Assembly: GCF_014647855.1 (NCBI RefSeq)
Contig: NZ_BMPZ01000004.1
Coordinates: 1-64,000 of the forward strand
Direction: 5' to 3'
Length of the DNA: 64,000 bases
Source: Shewanella gelidii
GTDB lineage: Bacteria > Pseudomonadota > Gammaproteobacteria > Enterobacterales > Shewanellaceae
Both the position numbers and the translations under genes were made by a program. Of the stretch, positions 46,006-55,600 are shown one piece after another (position 1 is the stretch's first letter; each line of letters begins with the position of its first letter). Under the pieces are notes generated by a model. The model ran no database searches, was not told the DNA's origin, and was given only the letters and a program-made list of their open reading frames with translations.

Positions 46006-47976
46006 ATGAATAATCGGAATAGATTTGTTGTTTCACCAGTGCTAATGGCTATATGTGCCACTTTTAACGCGCAAGCCAATGCGAACGCTCAAGATCCACT
46101 TCTGAATATCAGTGAAGTCATCGTGGTTCATGGTGAACAGCCAAGCGCTATAGAGCAAGCGACAACGCATTGGCGAATTAGCGCTGATGATATTCGCCGC
46201 AGCGGGGCAATTTCTTTAGATCAGGTGTTGAAAAATGTTCCCGGTCTCTATGTGAGAGTGGGAGGGGAAGGTACCCCCAGAGTCGATATTCGCGGCTTGA
46301 AAACGCGACATATTATTTATCTAGTTAATGGCGTACCCGCAAATAACACCAATGATGGGCAGTTTGACCCGAGCGTTATCCCCACGAGCCAGATCGAGGT
46401 GGTTGAAGTCAGTGTCGGCCCAAGCTCTGTACTCTATGGGCCGGGTGGTGCCGGTGGTGTGATTAACATCATCACCAAAAGTGCCCTGAATGAGCCCGTA
46501 GTCTCGGGCAAAGTTGAAGGTGGTGACAATAGTACGTTGAACGCCGATTTAAGTGTGGCAACAACACAAGAAAATTGGCAAGGCTTGCTCAGTTTCTCGC
46601 ACCAGCAGAGCGACGGATTTCCTTTGTCCGATGACTATGAGGCCGCTGAATTTCAAGCGCGAGGAGATCGCGATAATGCGGATCGAGAAACCCAAAGTCT
46701 TTACGGCCAAGGAACATATTGGTTGAGTGAGCAATCGACACTTACGGGCAACCTGAGTCTTAAACAAGGCGATTGGGGGAAACCAAGTCGAGATGGTAGT
46801 ACTGATGCCAAATCAAAATTTGAGCGGGTTGATGATTACCAGGAGAAGACTTTGCAGCTGGGCGGCGCCCATCGTTTTAGCCCTGAGTTTACGCTTCGAG
46901 GATTTGGATACTACAACCAAAATGATGTCTTGGAATATGGCTATGAAGATGCAACCTACCAAGACATTAATGCATCCCAAGATGGCCGTTCCACAGTACA
47001 AGGTGCAAATATTCAAGCCATCATGCAGCCATCGGCTGAAAGTGTTTTTACTAGCGCTCTGATTGCCGAAAACCAAACTTGGGAAGCTATCGAGAAGAAA
47101 GCAGCGACCAAGAAAAAGCCAGCGCAAGAACAGACGAGTGATGATGACCTGTGGCTATATACCCTTGCTACCGAATATCAATTCCAATCTACAGAAAACT
47201 ATGGTGCAACATTAGGTGCAGCCTATCACTACGTTGATAAAAAACAGGGGCATGAACAAGACTACTCGGCACAGGCATCGACCTACCTATGGCTGAATGA
47301 TGCCAGTAAGCTGGCATTTGGTTTTGCCCATAAAGTACGTTACCCATCGATGCGTAATTTGTATTCACAATCGTCAGGCAACACCGAATTGACGCCGGAG
47401 AACTCCAACCATTTGGAAGTCAGTGTGAACCAACAGCTCGGATTACAGACCGAACTTCTGGTTGCGGCGCATCATTCTCAAACCGATGGTTACATAGCAA
47501 AAGATGGTGATGGTATTTATCAAAACCTTGGCGATTATCGTTTTCAGGGCATCGATTTGATGCTGAGCAGCCAGTATTGGGATGGGTTAGATCTCAATTT
47601 AAGCTACAGCTATTTGGATACCTTGGACAAAGACGCAGATGGTTCATTGGATCGCTTAGAGCACAGGCCACGCCAACAAGTTCGCCTGCAAGCAAGTTAT
47701 GCGTTTGCCACAGCAACAACCGTCAGCCTCAACGCCGAACGGATTATGGATCAAATCTATTATCGCCAAACCCAATCTGCAGGCGTGACAGCAGTAGAGC
47801 AAATCGCACTTGATGACTACACGTTAGTTGATGTGAATGTTCGCCAAGCGATTGTGAATGACAACCTTTCACTGTACGTGCGTGCGACCAATCTTCTAGA
47901 TGAAAACTATGTCCAAAGTGAGGCCTTGCCCCAAGCTGGACGACAGGTCTTTGTGGGCATCGACTGGCAGCTCTAG
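46006..47976 (+). CDS. TonB-dependent outer-membrane receptor of the ECF cassette
   Basis: 656 aa: signal peptide (about 1-30), TonB box-like SEVIVVHG, plug with PGLYVRVGGEGTPRVDIRGLKTRH and VEVSVGPSSVLYGPGGAGGVINIITK, then a 22-strand-type barrel ending VFVGIDWQL. It is a BtuB/colicin-receptor-like transporter for scarce ligands. The ligand is unknown, and no Fur box precedes it. The stop is 1 bp before the start of the ATPase gene, so it belongs to one operon with the inner-membrane transporter. Start at 46006 places the signal peptide at the N-terminus. Confidence 0.9.
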   Translation: MNNRNRFVVSPVLMAICATFNAQANANAQDPLLNISEVIVVHGEQPSAIEQATTHWRISADDIRRSGAISLDQVLKNVPGLYVRVGGEGTPRVDIRGLKTRHIIYLVNGVPANNTNDGQFDPSVIPTSQIEVVEVSVGPSSVLYGPGGAGGVINIITKSALNEPVVSGKVEGGDNSTLNADLSVATTQENWQGLLSFSHQQSDGFPLSDDYEAAEFQARGDRDNADRETQSLYGQGTYWLSEQSTLTGNLSLKQGDWGKPSRDGSTDAKSKFERVDDYQEKTLQLGGAHRFSPEFTLRGFGYYNQNDVLEYGYEDATYQDINASQDGRSTVQGANIQAIMQPSAESVFTSALIAENQTWEAIEKKAATKKKPAQEQTSDDDLWLYTLATEYQFQSTENYGATLGAAYHYVDKKQGHEQDYSAQASTYLWLNDASKLAFGFAHKVRYPSMRNLYSQSSGNTELTPENSNHLEVSVNQQLGLQTELLVAAHHSQTDGYIAKDGDGIYQNLGDYRFQGIDLMLSSQYWDGLDLNLSYSYLDTLDKDADGSLDRLEHRPRQQVRLQASYAFATATTVSLNAERIMDQIYYRQTQSAGVTAVEQIALDDYTLVDVNVRQAIVNDNLSLYVRATNLLDENYVQSEALPQAGRQVFVGIDWQL

Positions 47977-47977
47977 T

Positions 47978-49480
47978 ATGGCATTGATCCAATGTGAGCA
48001 AGTTGAGTTAGGTTATGCCAGTCGCCCCCGTTTACTACATGGGGTGAATTGGCAAATCAACGCGGGGGAATGCCACTGCGTTATGGGTGCGACCGGCTCC
48101 GGTAAATCTAGCTTACTTGCTTTATTGGCAGGGCTTTACCAAGACGACGCCCGTCGCGTGGTGACTGGCCATATTCAGCGGCAAGGTCAACTGCGCGTGG
48201 GGTTGGTGATGCAAGACCCCAATGTACAGTTTGTACGGCAACAAGTGGGCGCGGAAGTCGCGTTTGTCCTTGAGAATTTGTCTGTTCCTAGTGAACAAAT
48301 GGCGCCAAGAGTACAGCAAGTGCTATTGAAGGTGGGACTTGATGTGTCACTGCGACAGCCCATTGAACATCTATCTTTAGGGCAAAAATATCGCTTAATG
48401 TTGGCGGCGCAACTGGTTGATCTGCCCGATCTGATATTACTGGATGAGCCAGGCGCGCAACTTGATGAAGCTGGCATTACTGAGCTCATTCATGTGCTGT
48501 CTGAATTAATACGGGACGGCATTGCAATCGTTATCGTGGAGCATGAGCCGAGTCGCTTTTCCGAGCTTGTCAGCCACTTCTGGTCGATAGAGGCGCAGCA
48601 CTTTATCAAACGCACGATTCCGGTTTCCTGGTCCGCTTTACCTTTCTCATCATCAAAGGTTTTCGCTAACCAGAAAGAACGGTATGAGTTTCAGCGCCAA
48701 CCCAAAAATTCTAACGTGGAACAAGATGGCTCTGGGGAAGCGTCATCGTTAGTGATTGAAAGTTTGCCATTTGATTTTGCATTTCAAGGCCACGAGCGAC
48801 TTTTCCAATTACAAACCCCTTTGTGGCTAGATGTTGGCGAAATCGCATTGCTCGTCGGAGATAACGGGACGGGTAAAAGCTCTCTATTAAAGTATTTTGC
48901 GGGGTTGCATACTGATGTCGATGATGTGCCTATCAAAGTATTGGGTCAAGCGCCTAAGCTGGGTCAATATGCTGACAGGCTGGCGTTGCTTTTACAATCT
49001 CCGAATCGTCAGCTCTTCGAGTCGAGTGTGCGACAGGAGTTAGAATTCAGCTTATTGCGTTATCAATTACCGACTTCAAGGGTTGATGAGATCTTAAAAC
49101 GTATTGGGTTGGAGAATCTGGCTCAGCAGTCCCCGCACCGCTTGTCATATGGCCAGCAACATCTGATTGCATTGGCCTGCGTTGTTTGTTTGCGGCCGCA
49201 GTTGTTATTACTTGATGACCCTTTTGCGGGCTTAGATGCACACTATCGAGCCATCGTTCAGAAGCTTATTTTGGAGCTGGCCGGCAAGGGATGCGCCGTT
49301 GTCATTGCTAGCCATAAGCTTTGGCCTGATTTACCTGTACAACACCTGTGGCATATTCAACATGGAGTTTTAAATCCAGCAACACACTGCAACGCAACAA
49401 CATCTGAACAGCCGCATCCCCAAATCACCTGCCCTCGTTCGGCCAAATTGCCTTTACTCCAGACGGTGGAGTTCGGATGA
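47978..49480 (+). CDS. ECF transporter dual ATPase (EcfA-EcfA' fusion)
   Basis: 500 aa with two ABC ATPase domains. The first has Walker A GATGSGKSS (about 37-45), signature LSLGQKYR, Walker B LILLDEPG. The second has GDNGTGKSS (about 290), LSYGQQHL and LLLLDDPF. The linker (about 215-250) is variable. Fused pairs occur in ECF (CbiO/YkoD-like) transporters, which import vitamins and metals. Both ATP sites look intact. It overlaps ecfT by 4 bp (ATGA). Confidence 0.9.
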   Translation: MALIQCEQVELGYASRPRLLHGVNWQINAGECHCVMGATGSGKSSLLALLAGLYQDDARRVVTGHIQRQGQLRVGLVMQDPNVQFVRQQVGAEVAFVLENLSVPSEQMAPRVQQVLLKVGLDVSLRQPIEHLSLGQKYRLMLAAQLVDLPDLILLDEPGAQLDEAGITELIHVLSELIRDGIAIVIVEHEPSRFSELVSHFWSIEAQHFIKRTIPVSWSALPFSSSKVFANQKERYEFQRQPKNSNVEQDGSGEASSLVIESLPFDFAFQGHERLFQLQTPLWLDVGEIALLVGDNGTGKSSLLKYFAGLHTDVDDVPIKVLGQAPKLGQYADRLALLLQSPNRQLFESSVRQELEFSLLRYQLPTSRVDEILKRIGLENLAQQSPHRLSYGQQHLIALACVVCLRPQLLLLDDPFAGLDAHYRAIVQKLILELAGKGCAVVIASHKLWPDLPVQHLWHIQHGVLNPATHCNATTSEQPHPQITCPRSAKLPLLQTVEFG

Positions 49481-50154
49481 GTCTCGATAGCAAGCGGCGG
49501 CAGAGCAGCTTAGGCAATTGCTGGCGAAACGGCTTCGAGTTTGGCAGTGGCTATAAATTGCTGCTTGTGGTGTTGATGACCTGCAGTGTGTTTGTCGTCC
49601 CCTTTGTTTATCTACCATGGTTCAGTTTGCTGGCGATTGGGTTGATACTTCATGGATACTTTTTGGGCGCCAGTTTGAAGGTTTTGTTGATCTTTGGGCT
49701 TGTGCAAACTGCTTTTACGCTCACGCTTTATTTGATTTTTCATACGGCTGCGGATTTTCCGAGTGCGTTAGAGGCCTTGTTGCGCTTATTTTTGGCTGTA
49801 GTGCCTGCGTGGTGGTTTGCAGTGGCTGCAAACCCAGATCAAACGGCGAGCTTACTGCAAAGGTTGTTGCCATACCGCTGGGCATTTGTTGTGGCCGCGT
49901 CATTCAATATGCTGCCTTTTATGATGACAGAATTACGTGAAATCTATGACTTGCAACGCCTTCGTGGTGCGCGTATTTCTCCGCAGCAACTCAGTAATCC
50001 AAAACATTGGCCAGAGTTTGTTCGCTGTGTGCTCGCCCCCTTACTGATTCAGGTGATTAAGCTTTCACAGCAGCTCGCTTTAGCTGCACGCAGTCGTCAT
50101 TTTGGCCGTCATTCAAACCCGACACGCTGGCAACCGCCTAAGGAGATGGAATGA
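49477..50154 (+). CDS. ECF transporter transmembrane coupling protein EcfT
   Basis: 225 aa with about five TM helices. The two coupling-helix motifs characteristic of EcfT are present in diverged form: LQRLRGARIS and LAARSRHFGR. It links the ATPases to the substrate-binding S component. Starts within the end of the ATPase gene and overlaps the S-component gene by 4 bp, so expression is coupled. Confidence 0.88.
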   Translation: MSLDSKRRQSSLGNCWRNGFEFGSGYKLLLVVLMTCSVFVVPFVYLPWFSLLAIGLILHGYFLGASLKVLLIFGLVQTAFTLTLYLIFHTAADFPSALEALLRLFLAVVPAWWFAVAANPDQTASLLQRLLPYRWAFVVAASFNMLPFMMTELREIYDLQRLRGARISPQQLSNPKHWPEFVRCVLAPLLIQVIKLSQQLALAARSRHFGRHSNPTRWQPPKEME

Positions 50155-50693
50155 ATATGTGGCGTTGGGATCTAAAAGGTGCACTTTTTATTGGTTTTTG
50201 TGCGGCGTTGCTGGTGGCCTTTAAGGGGCTGCTGCGGATGAAACTGGGTTTATCTGGTCACTCGATGCTGTTGATGACGTTCATGTATTTAGTTTGTTTA
50301 GCCGTCGTTCCTCGAATTGGCGCCATTACCGCCTGCGGTCTTGTTACGGGCGCACTTGCGATGCTAGCCGGTGTCGGAAAGGGTGGGCCATTACTCTTGA
50401 TTAAGTTTGGGGTGCCGGCTATTGCGATGGATGTCATGTTGCTCCTTGGTGCGGGGGCTCTCAGCTTACGGTGGCGCTGTCTTGTTCTCGCCATAGCGGG
50501 CAGTTTGGCTTGGGCAACCAAAGCGGGTGTCGTTAGTTTACTTGCAGGGATGACATGGCAAATTGCTTCAGCCAAGTTTGCCATGTCATTTTTTCAAGGG
50601 GGAGCATTTGCAGTTGCTGGAGCCTTACTGGTGCCGATGGTTGTCCGTAAGCTTGTTGCCCATGATGTGGTGGGTGAAAGCGGCTCGAGCTGA
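50151..50693 (+). CDS. Putative ECF substrate-specific (S) component
   Basis: 180 aa, very hydrophobic, with about six TM segments. LGLSGHSMLLMTFMYLVCLAVVPRIGAI and GPLLLIKFGVPAIAMD are conserved-looking loops likely to line the ligand site. I could not assign it to BioY, ThiT, RibU, CbiM or QueT. Position immediately after EcfT, with the ATGA overlap, and size identify it as the S component. Its substrate defines the function of the whole cassette. Confidence 0.75.
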   Translation: MNMWRWDLKGALFIGFCAALLVAFKGLLRMKLGLSGHSMLLMTFMYLVCLAVVPRIGAITACGLVTGALAMLAGVGKGGPLLLIKFGVPAIAMDVMLLLGAGALSLRWRCLVLAIAGSLAWATKAGVVSLLAGMTWQIASAKFAMSFFQGGAFAVAGALLVPMVVRKLVAHDVVGESGSS

Positions 50694-50762
50694 AAATGAC
50701 TTATGTGCTTGGATAAATAACGACAGACGAGTGAACCAAGGGTTTGCGAGCGAGAGCTTAGT

Positions 50763-50791
50763 GAGTGAGAGATTTGCATAATCTCTAACTC
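50763..50791 (+). other. RNA hairpin inside the cassette
   Basis: GAGT-g-AGAGATT / AATCTCT-a-ACTC with loop TGCAT is an 11-bp interrupted stem in the 129-bp gap between the S component and the TiaS-like gene. Without a T run it is not a classic terminator; it may stabilise or process the mRNA. Confidence 0.45.
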
Positions 50792-50822
50792 GAAATACTC
50801 ATTGAAATTGAAGAGAATGACC

Positions 50823-51581
50823 ATGAATACTTGGCTGATCTGTATCGATGATACTGATGATATTGATACTAAAGGTACCGGAGAAATTGCTCAGGAAGTT
50901 GCGCAGAAACTCGTTGATGCCGAATTAGGTCTGGTGTCACCGATAACCCGTCATCAACTCTATATTCATCCAGATATTCCATACACTTCCCACAATAGTG
51001 CCATGTGTTTTACGTTATCTAGCGGTTCACCCTGTGAATTAATCCGTTCCATTGCCATTGAACACTTGGTCGCGGAATCTGCTTTGGCTGCAGATCCAGG
51101 ACTTGCGGTTGTACGTCTTGTTGACCTAGAAGCTTCACCATTGGCGAAGGCAAAACTAATCCAATTTGGGCTAGAGGCGAAACGCCAAGTGAAAACAAAG
51201 CAACAAGCTTACGAGCTTGCCAAAGACTGTCATGTGAGTTTGAGTGAACACGGTGGCACTGGCGACGGTGTTATTGGGGCGCTTGCTGGCATTGGTTTAC
51301 GGTTAACGGGGCAAGATGGGCGAATGAAAGGGCAAGTGACCCTAAACGGTACTGCGACCAAGAATTTGGCGCCAACAATGCTCACGGTTAACTCGGTTCT
51401 GGCTGCATCCAATCTTGACGCGGTCGTCGATATTGATGGACAAACGTTACCGCCAGAATCCACGCTGCATCTCAGTGGCAAACTTAAGGCCGTATTTCAG
51501 AATCATCAATTTGTCCTTCCTGTTTACCAAAATGGCCAACTTTGGTGTAACGCGACTCGAAGCCAACTAAAAAATCATTAG
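50823..51581 (+). CDS. TiaS-like DDTDD protein (nucleotide-binding)
   Basis: 252 aa. ICIDDTDDIDTKGTGEIA and HGGTGDGVIGALAGIGLRL resemble the phosphate/ATP-binding parts of archaeal tRNA(Ile2) 2-agmatinylcytidine synthetase (TiaS, COG1571). The OB-fold and zinc ribbon that bind tRNA in TiaS are absent. A kinase or adenylating activity on a small ligand is plausible; tRNA modification is not supported. It follows the ECF transporter genes and precedes a small Cys-rich gene by 17 bp. Start chosen at ATG 50823 with AAGAGA upstream; ATG 50817 is possible. Confidence 0.7.
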   Translation: MNTWLICIDDTDDIDTKGTGEIAQEVAQKLVDAELGLVSPITRHQLYIHPDIPYTSHNSAMCFTLSSGSPCELIRSIAIEHLVAESALAADPGLAVVRLVDLEASPLAKAKLIQFGLEAKRQVKTKQQAYELAKDCHVSLSEHGGTGDGVIGALAGIGLRLTGQDGRMKGQVTLNGTATKNLAPTMLTVNSVLAASNLDAVVDIDGQTLPPESTLHLSGKLKAVFQNHQFVLPVYQNGQLWCNATRSQLKNH

Positions 51582-51598
51582 TTTATAAAGGGGACGCG

Positions 51599-51859
51599 AT
51601 GAAGCGTACGACACCAGCAATTGAGACTTGGTTTGAACTTCGTGGTGAACACTGGGTATTTAAGTTTTCTAAACATCATTCCAATCCCCCTCGGATGGCC
51701 GCGAATGCATGCCCTTACTTTATGCAGGATGATGAAGATGAAATGGTCGACGATGAACTGATTTCTTGCCTAAACTGTGTTTATCGCCGTTGGAATTCAC
51801 AATCATTTGAGTGTGTGAAACTTGCTTTGCTTAGCCATCAACGTGATTCAGAAGCATAA
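51599..51859 (+). CDS. Small four-cysteine protein of the cassette
   Basis: 86 aa, unknown family. Cysteines occur as ACPYF, SCLNCVYRRW and FECVK, suited to a zinc or iron-sulfur site, with an acidic patch DDEDEMVDDE between them. No signal peptide. A strong ribosome site (AAAGGGGA) supports it as real. It is probably cotranslated with the TiaS-like gene 17 bp upstream, and could be a metallochaperone, electron carrier or partner of the TiaS-like enzyme. Confidence 0.7.
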   Translation: MKRTTPAIETWFELRGEHWVFKFSKHHSNPPRMAANACPYFMQDDEDEMVDDELISCLNCVYRRWNSQSFECVKLALLSHQRDSEA

Positions 51860-52043
51860 AATTTAGCAAACTGTGATAGAGCTTGCATTGGTCTTTTCTG
51901 TTACATTTTTTGCATAAATAGCTAGTGGTGATTTGTGTCTGCCAAAGTTACAATGTTCTGACATGAATGAAAAAATTCCCAACGTTTTAGCTGTATGCAC
52001 GCCATAAACAGCAAAATTTGGTTGATTGCCCTAAGGAAGAACA

Positions 52044-53213
52044 GTGGAAGAATCCGCTCCAGCAGAAGATCTACTCAAGGTTCCAGTTTCTAAATTGCGG
52101 ATCGGCATGTTTGTGCAGGCGATTGAAAATAATGGACGCGTGAATATCGCCAATGCAGGGCAAATTCGCACCAAAGATGCATTAGCAAAACTGATCAAAA
52201 GCGGCATTAAGTTTGTTTGGGTGGATGTCGAACGCTCTTCCGAAGGCTCAGGTTTAAAGAAAAAAGCTGCAGCTCCTCTAAAACCGAAAAAAAACCGCGA
52301 TGTACAACAGCAAAAAGCGCAGGCCTTGCTCGGTGAAGCCAAAGATTTAATTCGAAAAGTACTCAGTGAAACCTTTGAAGGAAAAGCCGTCGAAGTTGCA
52401 CCAGTAGAGGCTTTTGCTGACAACATGATTGAAACCGTGTTGCAGGATGCAGATGCATTTAAATGTGTATCGGCTCTGAGAACGAAAGATGCCTATTTAT
52501 TGGAACACTCGGTGAATGTCGCATTTTTGTTAGTGACCTTCGGGAAACATATAGGGTTAGACAAGTCGATGCTTGCTCAACTTGCAGCGGGTGGCATCAT
52601 GCATGATGTGGGCAAGGTGAAGGTCGATGATAAGATCTTAAATAAGCCGGGTCGACTTACACAAGAAGAGTTTGAGCACATGAAAATGCATCAAACCTTT
52701 GCCAAAGAAATTATGCGTGAAGCTGAGGGTTTCTCACAGATTAGCCAAGATGTCTGTTTAATGCATCACGAAAAGCTCGATGGTACCGGCTACCCGAATG
52801 GTCTCAAAGGTGACGAACTGCCAATGCATGCTCGGATGAGTTGTATCGCTGATATTTATGACGCACTCACTGCAACTCGCTGTTATAAAGAAGCCATGAG
52901 TCCTGCGGCAGCATTTAAAATCCTCTTGAGTTTGACACCCCATCATTTAGATCAAAAACTCGTTTATGAATTTGTTCGATGTGTGGGGGTTTACCCTGCG
53001 GGTTCACTTGTTGAGCTGAGTGATGGACGTGTGGGAATTGTATGGGAATCTAAAGATCGTGATGCTTTGCACCCTGTCGTGAAATGTTTCTACTCACTGA
53101 AACACAAGCGCTATACCGATGTTGCCATGATCGATATGAAAAAATCGGAATTGAACATTGAACGTGGCGTTTCCCCGAGTAGTTTAGATGTCGACCCAAC
53201 GCCATTCTATTAA
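52044..53213 (+). CDS. HD-GYP cyclic-di-GMP phosphodiesterase with DUF3391
   Basis: 389 aa. The N-terminal DUF3391 (about 10-120, VSKLRIGMFVQ) is followed by an HD-GYP domain: HSVNVA, IMHDVGK (HD), HMKMHQ, HHEKLDGTGYPNGLKGDELP (complete HHExxDGxGYP). All metal and GYP residues appear present, so it should hydrolyse c-di-GMP to pGpG/GMP. Cytoplasmic. GTG start with AAGGA. Ends before two stacked terminators. Confidence 0.94.
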   Translation: MEESAPAEDLLKVPVSKLRIGMFVQAIENNGRVNIANAGQIRTKDALAKLIKSGIKFVWVDVERSSEGSGLKKKAAAPLKPKKNRDVQQQKAQALLGEAKDLIRKVLSETFEGKAVEVAPVEAFADNMIETVLQDADAFKCVSALRTKDAYLLEHSVNVAFLLVTFGKHIGLDKSMLAQLAAGGIMHDVGKVKVDDKILNKPGRLTQEEFEHMKMHQTFAKEIMREAEGFSQISQDVCLMHHEKLDGTGYPNGLKGDELPMHARMSCIADIYDALTATRCYKEAMSPAAAFKILLSLTPHHLDQKLVYEFVRCVGVYPAGSLVELSDGRVGIVWESKDRDALHPVVKCFYSLKHKRYTDVAMIDMKKSELNIERGVSPSSLDVDPTPFY

Positions 53214-53236
53214 CGCTGCACTGAATATTGAGATTT

Positions 53237-53261
53237 AAGCCGCATTTGATGCGGCTTTTTT
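53237..53261 (+). terminator. First terminator after the HD-GYP gene
   Basis: AAGCCGCAT-TTG-ATGCGGCTT with six T, 24 bp after the stop codon. Confidence 0.88.
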
Positions 53262-53274
53262 GTGTCTAGGCATT

Positions 53275-53314
53275 AGGGCTTTCATCATTGGCAGGATGAT
53301 TGAAGCCCTTTTTT
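53275..53314 (+). terminator. Second, tandem terminator
   Basis: AGGGCTTTCATCAT and ATGATTGAAGCCCT form an imperfect stem with a six-T tail, directly after the first terminator. It insulates the Fur-regulated gene that follows. Confidence 0.75.
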
Positions 53315-53382
53315 GATCCATAACACAAATTCAACATGGGAAATGGCGACGGGAAGATAAAAATTGATCTGGGTCAATAAAT

Positions 53383-53401
53383 GATATTGAGAATCAATAT
53401 C
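53383..53401. promoter_or_regulatory. Fur box upstream of the TonB receptor
   Basis: GATATTGAGAATCAATATC matches 16 of 19 positions of the Fur consensus GATAATGATAATCATTATC, 55 bp before the receptor start codon. It predicts induction in low iron. Confidence 0.85.
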
Positions 53402-53455
53402 ATTTGCATTAGTATTGTCTCGTCTTTTGATACATTTACTAGGTGCATGTTAAAA

Positions 53456-55585
53456 ATGAAACGTCTATCTCCGATATACCTTGCTGTTATCGCTAGCTTG
53501 CCGCTTGTGACTCCGCTCACTGCGATTGCTGAAGAAGCTGAAAATCAAGAAATGGAAGTCATTGAAGTCAGGAACTTTAGGCAAAAACTAGATCAAGATG
53601 GCCGTCTTAAAGATGTCATTCAAAAAACGGAAGTTCTCGATGCGCTGGCTATTGAAAACAAGAATGCACTCAGTTTGACCGCAGCGATTAACAATGAGCC
53701 TGGGGTTAACGTTTCTAATGAATGTTCAATGTGTGGCGTAAAGCGCGTGATGTTGAACGGTATGAAAGGTGAGCATACAACCATTCTGGTTGATGGCTTA
53801 CCAACTCACACACTTATTTCTGGCTTCTACGCTGTCGATGCGATTGCGACCACAGGTGTCGACCGTATTGAAGTTGCGCGTGGTGCTGGTGCTTCATTGA
53901 TTGCGCCGGAAGCAATTGGCGGTACAGTTAATATTATCACCAAAGAAGCTTATGAAAACTCAGCCAGCTTTGACTATGCCATGGGTTCCCATGACTTTAC
54001 GGCAATGAAGGGCATGGCAACAGGTGTGTCTGAAGATGGAAAAACCGGTATAACCCTTATTACGCAGTACGATAAACAAGATCAGGAAGACCATGATGAC
54101 AATGGCGTAAGTGAAGCGCCATTCATCGAAAACATGTCTTTTACGACCTTGATTAGCCAAGACCTTTCAGACACCAGTAATGTTCAAGTTCGTCTCTCTA
54201 AAGTTCAATCTGAAATCTTTGGTGGTCCAATCATTGGTAAGCAGGTCAGCTCAATTGGTGCCGCAATTGCAGGCTATGATGGTGAAGAATCAGACCAACT
54301 ATTTGTTAACGATGATGTCCGAAATGAATATATTGGTAAGCCATGGGAAACAACCGAGTGGATTGAAACCAGCCGTGATGAAGCATATATCAAGTATTTG
54401 ACTGAGCTAAGTGACGCAACGGTTGGCGAGTTTGCGGTGAGCTACGCGAAGCATGTCCAAGACTCTTTCTATGAAGGTATTGACTACCAAGCTGATGACA
54501 AGATGCTCTATGTCCGTGCAAAGTTCGATATGGAGCTTTCTGATGAACACTTCATTACCTTTGGTGCAGATGCACGCCGTGAAGAAATGCGTTCTTCAAC
54601 CGATGCATTAGAAGCTGTTGCTGCTTACCAAAGTGATGCGTTTGATTACGATACAACGGGTATATTCCTGCAAGATACGTGGACACCAACGGACAATGTT
54701 GAAGTCGCGATTGCAATGCGCCTCGACAAAGTGACCGCTGACTTTGTTGATGAAGGTAAGCCGGGCACTGAAATTGATGAAACATTTTTTGCCCCACGTT
54801 TTGATATGCGTTACTTCCATACCAATGAGCTGACTTCTCGATTCTCGGCTGGTCAAGGTTACCGTGCGCCACTTTCTTTCTTTGAAACCGACCATGGCAT
54901 ATTGGACGCAGAGCTTGGTTACCAAATTGATATTGATTCACTAGAAGAGTCACTATCTGCGAGCTACTCGCTGACCTATGATACCGAAGCATTAGCGGTG
55001 ACCGCGTCGATTGCCCACTCTAAAGTGGATAACCTCGCTAGTCTTGAAGAAACAGAGGCAGGCGTGCCAATTCTGACTCAACTAGATGAAAGTGCGTCGG
55101 TGACCACTTTTGATATCACCGCTGGCTACAACGTAACTGATGAATTGACAGTCAATGTCGGTTTAGAAAAGTTTAACTACGATGACGCCTTTAAATCTTC
55201 TTACGCCATTGCACCAGTTGAAGAGCGTGCGAGTATTGAATTGCAGTATGAAAAAGACAATTTCAAGGTGTTCTGGTCGACGGTTTGGTTTGGTGAAAAA
55301 GATCTGACGGAATACGGCTATGAAGGTTACAACAAGCTCAATGACCCGAGTACGGCCAAAACACTAGTCGGTGAAGCATTCTCGATGTCAGATATAAAAG
55401 TGCAATACCAAATGACAGAGCACACGAAAATCTATGCTGGCGTATCAAACATCTTTGAAGAAACTCAGATTGATGGTGGTGAGACACCACTATTCTATGA
55501 TGCGGATGGCGGATACGATGTGGCCTACATTTATGGCGGACTTCATGGACGTGAAATGTATGCTGGCATAGAAATCAAGCTGTAA
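53456..55585 (+). CDS. Fur-regulated TonB-dependent receptor with CxxC in the plug
   Basis: 709 aa with a signal peptide (about 1-25), TonB-box-like MEVIEV, plug and barrel ending REMYAGIEIKL. The plug carries NECSMCGVKRVMLNGMKGEH, an unusual CxxC that could bind metal or form a redox disulfide, before the ordinary ILVDGLP. The Fur box suggests iron-limited expression and thus an iron or metal-complex ligand. It is followed 15 bp later by a thioredoxin-fold gene, possibly to reduce or form the plug disulfide. Start 53456 or 53447. Confidence 0.9.
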   Translation: MKRLSPIYLAVIASLPLVTPLTAIAEEAENQEMEVIEVRNFRQKLDQDGRLKDVIQKTEVLDALAIENKNALSLTAAINNEPGVNVSNECSMCGVKRVMLNGMKGEHTTILVDGLPTHTLISGFYAVDAIATTGVDRIEVARGAGASLIAPEAIGGTVNIITKEAYENSASFDYAMGSHDFTAMKGMATGVSEDGKTGITLITQYDKQDQEDHDDNGVSEAPFIENMSFTTLISQDLSDTSNVQVRLSKVQSEIFGGPIIGKQVSSIGAAIAGYDGEESDQLFVNDDVRNEYIGKPWETTEWIETSRDEAYIKYLTELSDATVGEFAVSYAKHVQDSFYEGIDYQADDKMLYVRAKFDMELSDEHFITFGADARREEMRSSTDALEAVAAYQSDAFDYDTTGIFLQDTWTPTDNVEVAIAMRLDKVTADFVDEGKPGTEIDETFFAPRFDMRYFHTNELTSRFSAGQGYRAPLSFFETDHGILDAELGYQIDIDSLEESLSASYSLTYDTEALAVTASIAHSKVDNLASLEETEAGVPILTQLDESASVTTFDITAGYNVTDELTVNVGLEKFNYDDAFKSSYAIAPVEERASIELQYEKDNFKVFWSTVWFGEKDLTEYGYEGYNKLNDPSTAKTLVGEAFSMSDIKVQYQMTEHTKIYAGVSNIFEETQIDGGETPLFYDADGGYDVAYIYGGLHGREMYAGIEIKL

Positions 55586-55600
55586 TTTGTTGAGCCTTTG

